Source: a virus. From it: a stretch of 22,120 bases of DNA. The notes under the pieces are model-generated. The model had not been told where the DNA came from. It searched no databases and saw only the letters and a program-made list of their open reading frames with translations. The stretch is from the IMG/VR virus record IMGVR_UViG_3300031518_000014, positions 1 through 22,120 of that record. One strand, given 5' to 3'. The first letter of the stretch is position 1. The number at the start of each line of letters is the position of its first letter. A program made the translations under genes and the position numbers. Shown here piece after piece: positions 13,108 to 20,462 of the stretch.

Positions 13108-13388
13108 AGCCGTGGGACTTTACGCTCGGCGAACTGCGTACGATGTACGAAAGTAAGTTATTCCACGATCACTGCCACTACGGTGTCATCGCGGCAGCGA
13201 TTGCGAACGCGTTTCGCGGTAGCGAATCATCGACGATTCGAGTCGAAGATATTTTCCCGGATGTCGTCGAGTACCTCGAGCGGTTCGGTGTTCGGAGCGA
13301 CAACGAGTTGCCGTTACTAACGAAGGACGATCTAAAGTCGTGGCTAGCGCAGCAGAAATTCGAGCAGGTCGCGCAAGCGTCGAGCTGA
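12984..13388 (+). CDS. Tail assembly chaperone, T-type extension (made by -1 frameshift)
   Basis: The open -1 frame encodes the second half of the chaperone fusion. From about base 13060 the protein is clearly real: YVWHFAGYLGVEPWDF, TLGELRTMYESK, YGVIAAAIANAFRG, a pattern I know from the T part of planctomycete phage chaperones. No ATG with a ribosome site precedes that stretch, which supports expression by frameshift. The first 20 residues after the slip (RGPP...RRRVEAAA) look like a poorly constrained linker because the zero frame is coding there too. The G-T protein would have about 260 residues. The end overlaps the tape measure start by 49 bases. Confidence 0.7.
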   Translation, partial: RGPPNYARNSRRRVEAAAIESRSEHCDIDSYVWHFAGYLGVEPWDFTLGELRTMYESKLFHDHCHYGVIAAAIANAFRGSESSTIRVEDIFPDVVEYLERFGVRSDNELPLLTKDDLKSWLAQQKFEQVAQASS

Positions 13389-15013
13389 CGTTGACCGACC
13401 GATTGACCGCGGACCTCAACGCGGTCTCGCGTAAGCTCGCAACGTGGGGCGTTGCGCTGCAGGGCATCGGCGCGTCGATACTCGCAGCGTTTCGACCGGC
13501 GCTATCGGTTTTCCAAGAGCAGGAAGCGATAAGCGGCTGGGCGTTGCGATTGCGCACTTCGGTCGAGCAATTCTCGAAGCTCACGTCGCTCTTTCGCGTT
13601 TGGAACGTGAGCGTCGATGAACTCGGTGCATCGCTCGAGAGTATGACCGCGAAGCTCGATACGAAAGCGGTGGCCGAGTTCGGAGACGTACTCGAAAATC
13701 TCGGCGTTATCTCGTTCGCGCATCTGCCGCTCGAGCAGCGACTCGAGGTCGTGCTCGGAGCGTTGCAGCGCATTCCGGACGAAACGCAGCGTGCACGCAT
13801 CGCGGTCGAGCTCTTCGGCGATAAGGTCGGCATGTCGCTCGTTTCGATGGGCATGTTATCGGACGACGCTAAGGAGAAGCTCGCGAATCTTACTGCGACC
13901 ACAAGCGAACGAGTGCAGCGCGCTACGCAAATCATGCAATCGTGGCGCGAGATCACAGCGTCGCTTTCCGCAGTCTGGGACGAAGTCGCTGCTGCGATTG
14001 CGCCAGCGCTCGAGTCGATCGCGGCGTGGCTGAAGAACGCGACTGCGAGTCTCGTCGAGTGGGTGCGCGAAAATCAGGGCGCTGTCATCGCGGTGGCAGC
14101 GTTCGCTGCAGGTCTCGTAACTGCGGGCACTGCGCTACTCGCTTTCGCGGGCATCGTGAAACTCGTCTCGATCGCGATTGGCGTTTTCAGCGCGCTCCTC
14201 GCTGCGCTGAAACTCGTGTTGCTTGCGATCATGAGCCCGATTGGTCTGGTCGTCGCTGGCGTGGTCGCGCTCGGCGTGGCTGCGGTCGCGAGCGGCAACA
14301 ACACGATCGATAAGTTCCGCGAGCTGAAGACCGACTTGCAAGGACTCGCGACCGACTGGTCGAATTCGATCAAGGCGATCGTGGCTTCGATAAAGTCCGG
14401 CGATATCGAGACCGCGTTCAATATACTCGTAAAGGCGTTAGAGCTAACGTGGGCCACGCTGATCCGATCGTTGAAGCGCCTGTGGTGGTCGTTTGTGCGC
14501 GATATCTTCGAGTTTTTCGCGAATAATCCGTGGGTGCTGCCTCTCGTGGGTGGTGGCGCGGGTCTCCTTATCGGTGGGCCAGCCGGTGGTCTTATTGGCG
14601 TTGGTGTCGGCGCGCTCGGCCAAGGCGCGCTTATGTTGAACGCGGAAGAGATCGATAAATTCCTCAGGGATAAGATCGAAAACGTCGATCGCGCACGCGT
14701 CGACCAACTGCGATGGGAACTCGAGCAGATGATTTTGCAGGCGCTGAAACGCCAACAGCAGCAGCAGGAGCAGCAGGGTCCGCCGAAAGGTCGCGTCGGC
14801 GAGATGCAAGCGAACTTCGCAGTGCCGAAGGAAGACCTCGCGAACATGCTCGCGATCAGCGAAGCACGCGGTACGTTTACGGCGTTCGCGGCGCGACAGC
14901 AGTTCGCGTTCGGTGCACGCGTACAGAAACGCCAAGAAGATTTGCTCGCGGATATTCTAAAGGAAGTGCGAAAAGTGCAGCAAGGTGTTGAAGCAAACAT
15001 GAAGGTGAAGTAG
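13340..15013 (+). CDS. Tail tape measure protein
   Basis: Sets tail length and is ejected with the DNA. The 557-residue product starts at a GTG (AAGGA further upstream, 13322-13326) inside the chaperone T frame. It is mainly helical: SAAEIRAGRASVELTLTDRL at the start is typical, coiled-coil-like helices follow, then long hydrophobic segments (about 245-320, and a Gly-rich one at 397-430) that may enter the host membrane during injection, and a Gln-rich stretch (QQQQQEQQ) near residue 475. The size is short for the family; by the usual rule of about 0.15 nm per residue the tail would be near 80 nm, an inference. Confidence 0.88.
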   Translation: MASAAEIRAGRASVELTLTDRLTADLNAVSRKLATWGVALQGIGASILAAFRPALSVFQEQEAISGWALRLRTSVEQFSKLTSLFRVWNVSVDELGASLESMTAKLDTKAVAEFGDVLENLGVISFAHLPLEQRLEVVLGALQRIPDETQRARIAVELFGDKVGMSLVSMGMLSDDAKEKLANLTATTSERVQRATQIMQSWREITASLSAVWDEVAAAIAPALESIAAWLKNATASLVEWVRENQGAVIAVAAFAAGLVTAGTALLAFAGIVKLVSIAIGVFSALLAALKLVLLAIMSPIGLVVAGVVALGVAAVASGNNTIDKFRELKTDLQGLATDWSNSIKAIVASIKSGDIETAFNILVKALELTWATLIRSLKRLWWSFVRDIFEFFANNPWVLPLVGGGAGLLIGGPAGGLIGVGVGALGQGALMLNAEEIDKFLRDKIENVDRARVDQLRWELEQMILQALKRQQQQQEQQGPPKGRVGEMQANFAVPKEDLANMLAISEARGTFTAFAARQQFAFGARVQKRQEDLLADILKEVRKVQQGVEANMKVK

Positions 15014-15014
15014 T

Positions 15015-16085
15015 ATGCCGCATCTTCTCTTCAAGATCAATCCCGACGAGCTGTCGCTTTCGTATAACCGCACGAGTTATCGGATCAACGTGCACGCAAT
15101 CGACTATCCTGACGCGATCTCGGTCGCGAACGCGATTTACGCGTACACGCCCCCGATTTTCCTAGGTCTTACGCGGTCCGACGTAGCTATTCGCGCAAAC
15201 GAGGACGGTCGAACTTACGACGTTTCGATCACGTATTCCGCGGAGCCGAGCGACGAAGCGGTCGATGCGAGTCCGCCGTCGCCAACGAAGTCAGCGCCGG
15301 CGTCGGATACGGTCGATCTCTCGTTCGGTTACTCGATCTCCGCGGAGGCGCAGCAGATTCACGTCACGAGCGCGATCTCGCAAGGTCGCGTCGGCGCTGG
15401 CAACGCGACGGCGAGCGGAACGAATCTGCAGTGTGTCGCGACTTTCGAAGTGATCCCCGACGGCATCGTACCGAATCCCACGCACGTAGGTCGAACGATT
15501 TTCGTAACCGGCGGACCGGCAGCGTGGACGTATGGTCCGTATCGGATCGTAGTGCAGTACGGCACGCGTTGGGTCCTCGATCGCAATCCCGCGCCAGTCG
15601 GTACGAGTGGCGGTGTGTGGACGATGCCCGCCGATGCGCCGGATTTCGAGAACGCAATCAACGTCTCCGAAGATTCGATCGAGGGTTGTGACATCGCTGC
15701 GCCATCGCTCTCATTCGAGCGGCGCATCACGATTCCAGTCGTGAATGTCGCGTATATTCAAACCGTGATGAGTCTGATCGGCAAAGTCAATAAGAAGAAA
15801 TTCTATCACTTCGAACCGGGCGAGGTTCTTTATCTCGGCTGCGTCGCGGATAAAGAAAATGCGAGCGCGTGGAAAGTTACCCACAAGTTTCGAGTCGAAC
15901 GCAACCAGCGAAACGTTCGCATCACGAAGGACATAACGGTGCCACTGAAGCGTGGCCACGACTATCTCTGGGTGAAATATCGACCAGTTACGCGCTGGGG
16001 CATGGTCGTTCAAGAACCGGTTGCGGCGTACGTCTCGGTCGTTTACGAAGAAGGCGACTTTAGTCTACTCGGTATCGGAACGTGA
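15015..16085 (+). CDS. Minor tail protein, probably distal tail
   Basis: A 356-residue strand-rich protein placed one base after the tape measure stop. Residues 85-97 are a Pro/Ser/Ala linker between an N-terminal domain and the main part. Conserved-looking stretches are GYSISAEAQQIHVT (105-118), AINVSEDSIEGCDI, SLIGKVNKKKF with PGEVLYLGC, and a closing RGHDYLWVKY. I recall the same series in planctomycete prophages after the tape measure, where the function is not established. A distal tail or tail tip role is inferred from position. Confidence 0.65.
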   Translation: MPHLLFKINPDELSLSYNRTSYRINVHAIDYPDAISVANAIYAYTPPIFLGLTRSDVAIRANEDGRTYDVSITYSAEPSDEAVDASPPSPTKSAPASDTVDLSFGYSISAEAQQIHVTSAISQGRVGAGNATASGTNLQCVATFEVIPDGIVPNPTHVGRTIFVTGGPAAWTYGPYRIVVQYGTRWVLDRNPAPVGTSGGVWTMPADAPDFENAINVSEDSIEGCDIAAPSLSFERRITIPVVNVAYIQTVMSLIGKVNKKKFYHFEPGEVLYLGCVADKENASAWKVTHKFRVERNQRNVRITKDITVPLKRGHDYLWVKYRPVTRWGMVVQEPVAAYVSVVYEEGDFSLLGIGT

Positions 16086-16094
16086 GGTAAAGTC

Positions 16095-17261
16095 GTGAGC
16101 GATCCGTTATCGTTCGTTTCTCCAGGTGATCCGATCGGCGAACTTACGCGCGCCGATCGGATCAATCTCCTGATCGAATCGGCGCGTCGCGTTTTGCGAC
16201 CGCGAGCATCGCCGAGCGATACCGAGAAAGAGATTTTCCGCGCGTTGCAGCCGCATAATATCGTTTACGTGAAGACACCGATACCGGCGCGCGAGTACAC
16301 GGTGTGGCGCATCGTTGGCAACTTCACGTCACCGAGCGCGCTCCTCGCACCGCAAGCGTATCGCGTCGAAGCTCCTGAGGACTCGTGCGATCCGTTCGTC
16401 GTCCTTATCGAGCCATCGGACGGTGTCACGCTCGCGCGTGCAGCGGTGAGCGGCGTCGTCTTCGGTTACGTCTACGGTGAGGGTAAGTATGCGCACGCGA
16501 TTCCCGGCGATCCGTATTTTCTCGAAGCGGACGACTACGGGCCAGCTCGTATCCTTTATCGCGCCGGCAACTACGCGCTACTTCGACTCGGCGATTCGCG
16601 GCACCAGCGGCGATGCAAGAAGTTGAAGACGGACGAGTACGGCTACGCGTACTACGGTCCTTACGGCTTCGCGATCGAAGACGAAGAAGAGCGAGACGAA
16701 GACGAAGAGAGACAGTGCATCGACTGCCTAACGAAGCTCTGCGTTGTTCGCGACTACTCGGGTACGATCGTTGATATCTTCTACGAGGATGCGAGCGGCA
16801 ATCGCGTGCGCGTTCCCGACTGTACGAGCGCGCCGTACGGCGGATCGATTTCGAGTCCGGGTGGTGGTGGTGGTGGTGGCGGTGGCGGTGGCGGATGCTG
16901 CCCGCAAGACGGCAGTGAGTACGTGCTCGAGTATGATTTCGTCGTTTCTGGAAGGACGTTTTCCGGAGTGAGCTACTCTTCGGGTTGGGTGTGGGGAATT
17001 ATAGGATGGTCGTTTACGATACCTAATCCGCCGTGCGATAACGGACCGCCTCCAGAGTACCTGTTTGTGTACTTTTCTGCGCGTTGCGAGAACGGCAGTA
17101 TTTATCCTTCGGTTACACTGGTGTGTGGTACTTCATTTTGCACTCTAAATCCCGATAACTTTGAGGTAACAGTAACAGGATGCCCCGGTAACCCGACAAT
17201 TTATCTCACGATTCTCCCCGGTCGTTGCGCATCAGGTTCGTTCGTACTTAGGCCCGCCTAA
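16095..17261 (+). CDS. Putative tail tip adhesin with poly-Gly hinge and Cys-rich C-terminal domain
   Basis: A 388-residue protein from a GTG start. The N-terminal part (1-200) probably docks to the tail. It is followed by an acidic run (EDEEERDEDEERQ), a small domain with CIDC, and twelve consecutive glycines (256-267). The C-terminal 120 residues start with a Cys pair and hold six further cysteines, a disulphide-rich beta domain suited to binding a receptor outside the cell. DNA for this domain is visibly AT-richer and uses codons rare elsewhere (ATA, AGG, GGA), suggesting it was swapped in from elsewhere. Host recognition is inferred from place, hinge and mosaic signal; no known fold is recognised. 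Confidence 0.65.
   Translation: MSDPLSFVSPGDPIGELTRADRINLLIESARRVLRPRASPSDTEKEIFRALQPHNIVYVKTPIPAREYTVWRIVGNFTSPSALLAPQAYRVEAPEDSCDPFVVLIEPSDGVTLARAAVSGVVFGYVYGEGKYAHAIPGDPYFLEADDYGPARILYRAGNYALLRLGDSRHQRRCKKLKTDEYGYAYYGPYGFAIEDEEERDEDEERQCIDCLTKLCVVRDYSGTIVDIFYEDASGNRVRVPDCTSAPYGGSISSPGGGGGGGGGGGGCCPQDGSEYVLEYDFVVSGRTFSGVSYSSGWVWGIIGWSFTIPNPPCDNGPPPEYLFVYFSARCENGSIYPSVTLVCGTSFCTLNPDNFEVTVTGCPGNPTIYLTILPGRCASGSFVLRPA
16860..16895 (+). repeat. GGT/GGC triplet repeat encoding 12 glycines
   Basis: Twelve glycine codons in a row, six GGT then alternating GGC/GGT and a final GGA. It separates the N-terminal part of the putative adhesin from its compositionally distinct C-terminal domain. A slippage-prone repeat here could vary hinge length. 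Confidence 0.95.
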
Positions 17262-17273
17262 GTCGAGGTCGTC

Positions 17274-18773
17274 ATGATCGATCCGCTCGCGAACGTTCGC
17301 GATCACACCGGCGATCGAAAGTGGGCGTATTGTCCGAACACGATCCGCGCTCACTACGAAGCGCTCGATCGCGTTATCGATCTTGCACACAACGAGCCGT
17401 ACGCTGGCCACGACTTCGACTTCGGAATCGTTTACGTCGGCGGTGGTCGATATTGGCCAGGCATCGTAGTCGGTGTGCGTTTACTTCGCCACATCGGCTA
17501 TCGCGGACCGATCGAAGTGTGGCGCGGCCACTACGCTGACGAGGAGTCGATCTGCGAATCCGACGTGGCTGGCTACGACGTTCGCATCGTCGATGCACGC
17601 GAAGTTGCGAAAACGACGCAGCCGCGTATTCTCCGCGGCTGGGAAGCGAAGTTGCACGCGGTCCGGCACACACGATTTCGTCGTGTTCTTTTCCTCGATG
17701 CTGACGCGTACTGCGTCGTCGATCCGACGCCGTACTTCGATCGCTTCTCGGACTTCGCGTTCTGGAGCGAAAGTCGGCAGAATATCCGTTGGCATTACGT
17801 CTGGCCTTCGCATGAACGACGCGATGTAGTCGGCGTGCAAGGCGGCCAATTCTTCGTCGATCGCGAGAACGCGTGGCCACTCGTTGTCATCGCGGATTGG
17901 ATCTGCCAACACAGCGATTTCTACTTTCAGCATCTTTACGGCGATCAAGACGCGTGGCGACTTGCGCTTGCGATTACGGAGTCGCCGTACACGATTGTCG
18001 GGCCGGCGACGTGGCAGCATCCTGCGTTCGTGTGTTCGATCGATAATCGAAGATTCGTAGTGCATCGTCCGGTCTCGAAGCTCTTCCGCGCATGCGACTG
18101 GAATGCTCGCGACTGCGCCGTCGATTTCGCGCCGCATCTTCCGTTCGAGACGTTCGTGTGGCGCGAGTTCTCGAGGCTCGCCGAACACGAGATCGAAGAG
18201 TGTGAGTCTGCGTTCGCGTGTCTTTATCGACGCGGTGCCACACGTGTCTTCGATTTACCTTCGCCAGACGATCGCGCGTATCTTGCATGCATTGAGACTT
18301 TAGCTAAGACGCACAGTTGGAGAAAGATCGTCGATCTTGGATGCGGTAACGGTCGCATCACGAAAGAGATCGCGCATCGAACCGGTGTCGAAGTCGTGGG
18401 CCTCGACTGCGTGCGCGAGGTACTGCCGGAAAGCGATCTACCGAATCTTCGCTTCGAGTATGCGAACGCGTTCGAGATCGATTCGCTTCCCGACGGCGAT
18501 GCGCTCCTCGTGAAAGACGTTCTCGCGTACTGGCCGTTTGCACACGTTCGCAGTTGGCTGCGCGAAGTCGTAACGCGATCGAAGTGCGAGCGTCAGCGAC
18601 ACACGAAGTGGCGACATGTCGTGGTCACGAACGATGTCACGCAGTTCCCATCCGAGATGCCGTTCGGTCGACATCACGGTATCAACCCCGAGCTATGCGA
18701 TTTTTTGCACGGCGTCGAGCACGCGCAAATTCGCCTAGAAAACAAGGCAATTCTGCTGATTTCGGTTCGATGA
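17274..18773 (+). CDS. Glycosyltransferase-methyltransferase fusion
   Basis: Residues about 45-265 resemble MNN-type/GT-A glycosyltransferases: FGIVYVGGGRYWPGIVVGVRLL (50-71, the nucleotide-sugar-binding start), GWEAKLHAV (122-130), and the metal-binding DAD at 142-144 in VLFLDADAY. Residues about 340-499 form a class I SAM methyltransferase: motif I IVDLGCGNG (352-360), acidic GLDCV (376-380) ending strand 2, and DALLVKDVLAYWP (409-421). The two would add a sugar and methylate it or a neighbour, acting on virion proteins, host surface glycans or DNA; the sequence does not say. It follows the adhesin, which favours a surface target. Residues 438-446 (CERQRHTKW) are encoded by a relative of the intergenic tandem repeat and may be an insertion. 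Confidence 0.85.
   Translation: MIDPLANVRDHTGDRKWAYCPNTIRAHYEALDRVIDLAHNEPYAGHDFDFGIVYVGGGRYWPGIVVGVRLLRHIGYRGPIEVWRGHYADEESICESDVAGYDVRIVDAREVAKTTQPRILRGWEAKLHAVRHTRFRRVLFLDADAYCVVDPTPYFDRFSDFAFWSESRQNIRWHYVWPSHERRDVVGVQGGQFFVDRENAWPLVVIADWICQHSDFYFQHLYGDQDAWRLALAITESPYTIVGPATWQHPAFVCSIDNRRFVVHRPVSKLFRACDWNARDCAVDFAPHLPFETFVWREFSRLAEHEIEECESAFACLYRRGATRVFDLPSPDDRAYLACIETLAKTHSWRKIVDLGCGNGRITKEIAHRTGVEVVGLDCVREVLPESDLPNLRFEYANAFEIDSLPDGDALLVKDVLAYWPFAHVRSWLREVVTRSKCERQRHTKWRHVVVTNDVTQFPSEMPFGRHHGINPELCDFLHGVEHAQIRLENKAILLISVR
18586..18611 (+). repeat. Dispersed copy of the 12502 repeat inside a gene
   Basis: The stretch shares the 17 identical bases AGCGACACACGAAGTGG (18595-18611) with the intergenic array, and the nine bases before it differ from the array by one substitution and one inserted base. 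It is translated in frame as ERQRHTKW. Confidence 0.7.
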
Positions 18774-18872
18774 AACGTCATCATTTTTGACGACGCGACT
18801 ACAAAAAAATCGAACACGAGGTAAGTTACGGTTGCGGGTTCGAGGAGTTGTGCGAAGTGTGAGGGCATAGTT
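18774..18872 (+). promoter_or_regulatory. Intergenic gap before the replication block, possible promoter
   Basis: The 99-base gap has CGTCA (18776-18780) pairing with TGACG (18788-18792) just after the methyltransferase stop, but no T tract follows on the + strand, so termination is uncertain. TTGACG (18787-18792) could serve as a -35 box; the best -10 at 17 bases (TCGAAC) is poor. An A tract lies at 18803-18809. No gene is seen. The next gene has only a weak ribosome site (GTGAGGG). Confidence 0.3.
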
Positions 18873-19613
18873 ATGAGACCGATTCGCGAAGTCGAGAAGT
18901 TACCGCCGAGAGTGATGCTTTACGGCGTCGAGGGCATTGGCAAGACGACGTTCGGCGCGTCGGCACCGAAACCGATCTTCGTACTGACGGAAGACGGCCT
19001 CGGTGATCTCGATGTCGCGCATTTTCCGTTAGCGAAGTCGTACGACGAAGTACGTCGCGCGCTCTGCTACGTGCGCGACGAAGCACACGATTTCGAGACG
19101 ATTGTGGTGGACTCGCTCGACTGGCTCGAGAGATTAATACACGACTACGTATGTGCGGAGCACAACGTCTCAACAATCGAACGTGTAGATGGCGGTTACG
19201 GTCGCGGTTACGTGGCAGCGCTTAGAGTCTGGCGCGAGGTTATCGGTATTCTCGACGAGATTCGAGCGCAGCGGCGGATGATTGTGGTCGGCATTGCGCA
19301 TGCGAAGGTCGAGCGGTTCGAGGATCCGGAGTCGCCGGCGTACGATCGTTATTCGCCGCGGCTGCATAAAACGTCGGCCGCGCTTATAACCGAGTGGATG
19401 GATGCAGTGCTCTTCGCGCACTGGCGATTCGCTGTCAGAACGGAGACGGGCAACTTCGGCAAGACTCGTGGTGTCGCGGTCGCATCGAAGACGGATTGCG
19501 AGCGCGTTATTCGCGTTTCCGGCGGACCGACGTGCGTGGCGAAGAACCGATACGGACTTACAGGTGAACTTCCGCTCTCGTGGGATGCGTTTGCGAAGGC
19601 GATCGGTTACTAA
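18873..19613 (+). CDS. Sak4-like P-loop ATPase (AAA_24 family)
   Basis: A 246-residue RecA-like ATPase. Walker A is GVEGIGKTT (18-26), Walker B is TIVVDSLDWLE (76-86), and the later stretch HAKVERFEDPESPAYDRYSPRLH is typical of the AAA_24 phage nucleotide-binding group, which includes the Sak4 single-strand annealing proteins. It would promote recombination and repair of replicating phage DNA. Its neighbours support this: a DUF669-like protein, often encoded with Sak4, and a Holliday-junction resolvase follow. It opens the rightmost gene block. Confidence 0.85.
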   Translation: MRPIREVEKLPPRVMLYGVEGIGKTTFGASAPKPIFVLTEDGLGDLDVAHFPLAKSYDEVRRALCYVRDEAHDFETIVVDSLDWLERLIHDYVCAEHNVSTIERVDGGYGRGYVAALRVWREVIGILDEIRAQRRMIVVGIAHAKVERFEDPESPAYDRYSPRLHKTSAALITEWMDAVLFAHWRFAVRTETGNFGKTRGVAVASKTDCERVIRVSGGPTCVAKNRYGLTGELPLSWDAFAKAIGY

Positions 19614-19630
19614 GAGAAAGGAGAGAAGCG

Positions 19631-20098
19631 ATGGCGTTACTACCCGAAGAATTCGATGCGTCGAGCGTGCCGACTCGGTTCGGCATGCTACCAGAAGGTC
19701 GTTACGTAGTCGCGATCACGAAGACCGAGATTCGCTCGTCGATGAGCGGCACAGGCCAGTATCTCGCGGTCGAGTTTACCGTGCAAGAACCTGCGGAGCA
19801 TCTCGGTCGAACGATCCTCGTGCGTGTGAACGTCTTTCACGATAATCCGGTGGCTCGCGAGTATGCGAAGGCCGAGCTGGCCGCGATCTGCGCGGCGTGC
19901 GGCAAGACGAAGATTTCGGATACGGACGAGTTACTTCGCTCGCTGCTTGTTATCGATCTTCGTTATCGATCTTCGCCGAACGGCGTGCAGTATCCGCGAG
20001 TCGTGAACTACTATCCGTATCGATTACCGGAGCCGAAGTTAGGCGAGACTAAGGAATCGACGCCGCGGCCACCACGTCGTGGCAACGCGCAGCGATGA
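19631..20098 (+). CDS. DUF669-like protein, probable ssDNA-binding partner
   Basis: The ATG at 19631 is preceded by AAAGGAGAG (19617-19625); an upstream in-frame extension to 19580 lies inside the previous gene and is rejected. The 155-residue protein has an N-terminal tag-like stretch (LLPEEFDASSVP), then strands with GRYVVAITKTEIRSS, GTGQYLAVEFTVQE and GRTILVRVNVFH, and a helical part EYAKAELAAICAACG, all in the DUF669 pattern. Such proteins have an OB-like fold and are thought to coat ssDNA for the neighbouring recombinase. The C-terminus (RPPRRGNAQR) is basic. Confidence 0.8.
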   Translation: MALLPEEFDASSVPTRFGMLPEGRYVVAITKTEIRSSMSGTGQYLAVEFTVQEPAEHLGRTILVRVNVFHDNPVAREYAKAELAAICAACGKTKISDTDELLRSLLVIDLRYRSSPNGVQYPRVVNYYPYRLPEPKLGETKESTPRPPRRGNAQR

Positions 20099-20105
20099 CA
20101 TCGTG

Positions 20106-20462
20106 ATGCCATCGAAGCGTAGAGTCGAGCTCGTGTTGCCGTATCCGCCGTCGGTGAATTCCTACTGGCGGCATGCGAGGGGTCGTCACTATCTCTCGCG
20201 TGCCGCGAAGAACTATCGCGAACTCGTTGTGCTTTCGGTTCCGAAAGACGTACGGTTCGATCGCGAAGTCGAAGTCTTCGTCGAAGTGCGTCCGCCGGAT
20301 AATCGGCGGCGTGATATCGATAACGTCCTCAAGGCGATCCTCGACGTACTCGAGTTTACGGGTCTAATTGCGGACGATTTTCTCGTATCGCGGATCGAAG
20401 TCGTTCGTGGCGAAGTGGTACCGCGTGGAGAATGCCATGTCATCGTCAGCGAAATTCGGTAA
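20106..20462 (+). CDS. rusA: RusA-family Holliday junction resolvase
   Basis: Cuts four-way junctions symmetrically so that recombined or branched phage DNA can be packaged. From ATG 20106 the product is 118 residues, close to E. coli RusA (120). LPYPPSVNSYWR (11-22) is the family start, and the metal-binding acids fall at Asp70 and Asp72 (RRDIDNVLK) and Asp90/91 (GLIADD), the same numbers as the catalytic Asp70, Asp72 and Asp91 of the E. coli enzyme. That agreement supports this start over GTG 20079, which would overlap the previous gene. No clear ribosome site is seen, so translation is probably coupled. Confidence 0.92.
   Translation: MPSKRRVELVLPYPPSVNSYWRHARGRHYLSRAAKNYRELVVLSVPKDVRFDREVEVFVEVRPPDNRRRDIDNVLKAILDVLEFTGLIADDFLVSRIEVVRGEVVPRGECHVIVSEIR

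Noticed and set aside
13186-15000. Antisense open frames of 256 and 308 codons opposite chaperone and tape measure
   Set aside because: Low-complexity Ser/Arg/Ala products that are shadows of strongly biased sense codons; no start signals and no family pattern.
18828-18862. tRNA-like GGTTCGA stretch before the Sak4-like gene
   Set aside because: The flanking bases do not form a T stem, and no anticodon arm or acceptor stem can be drawn.
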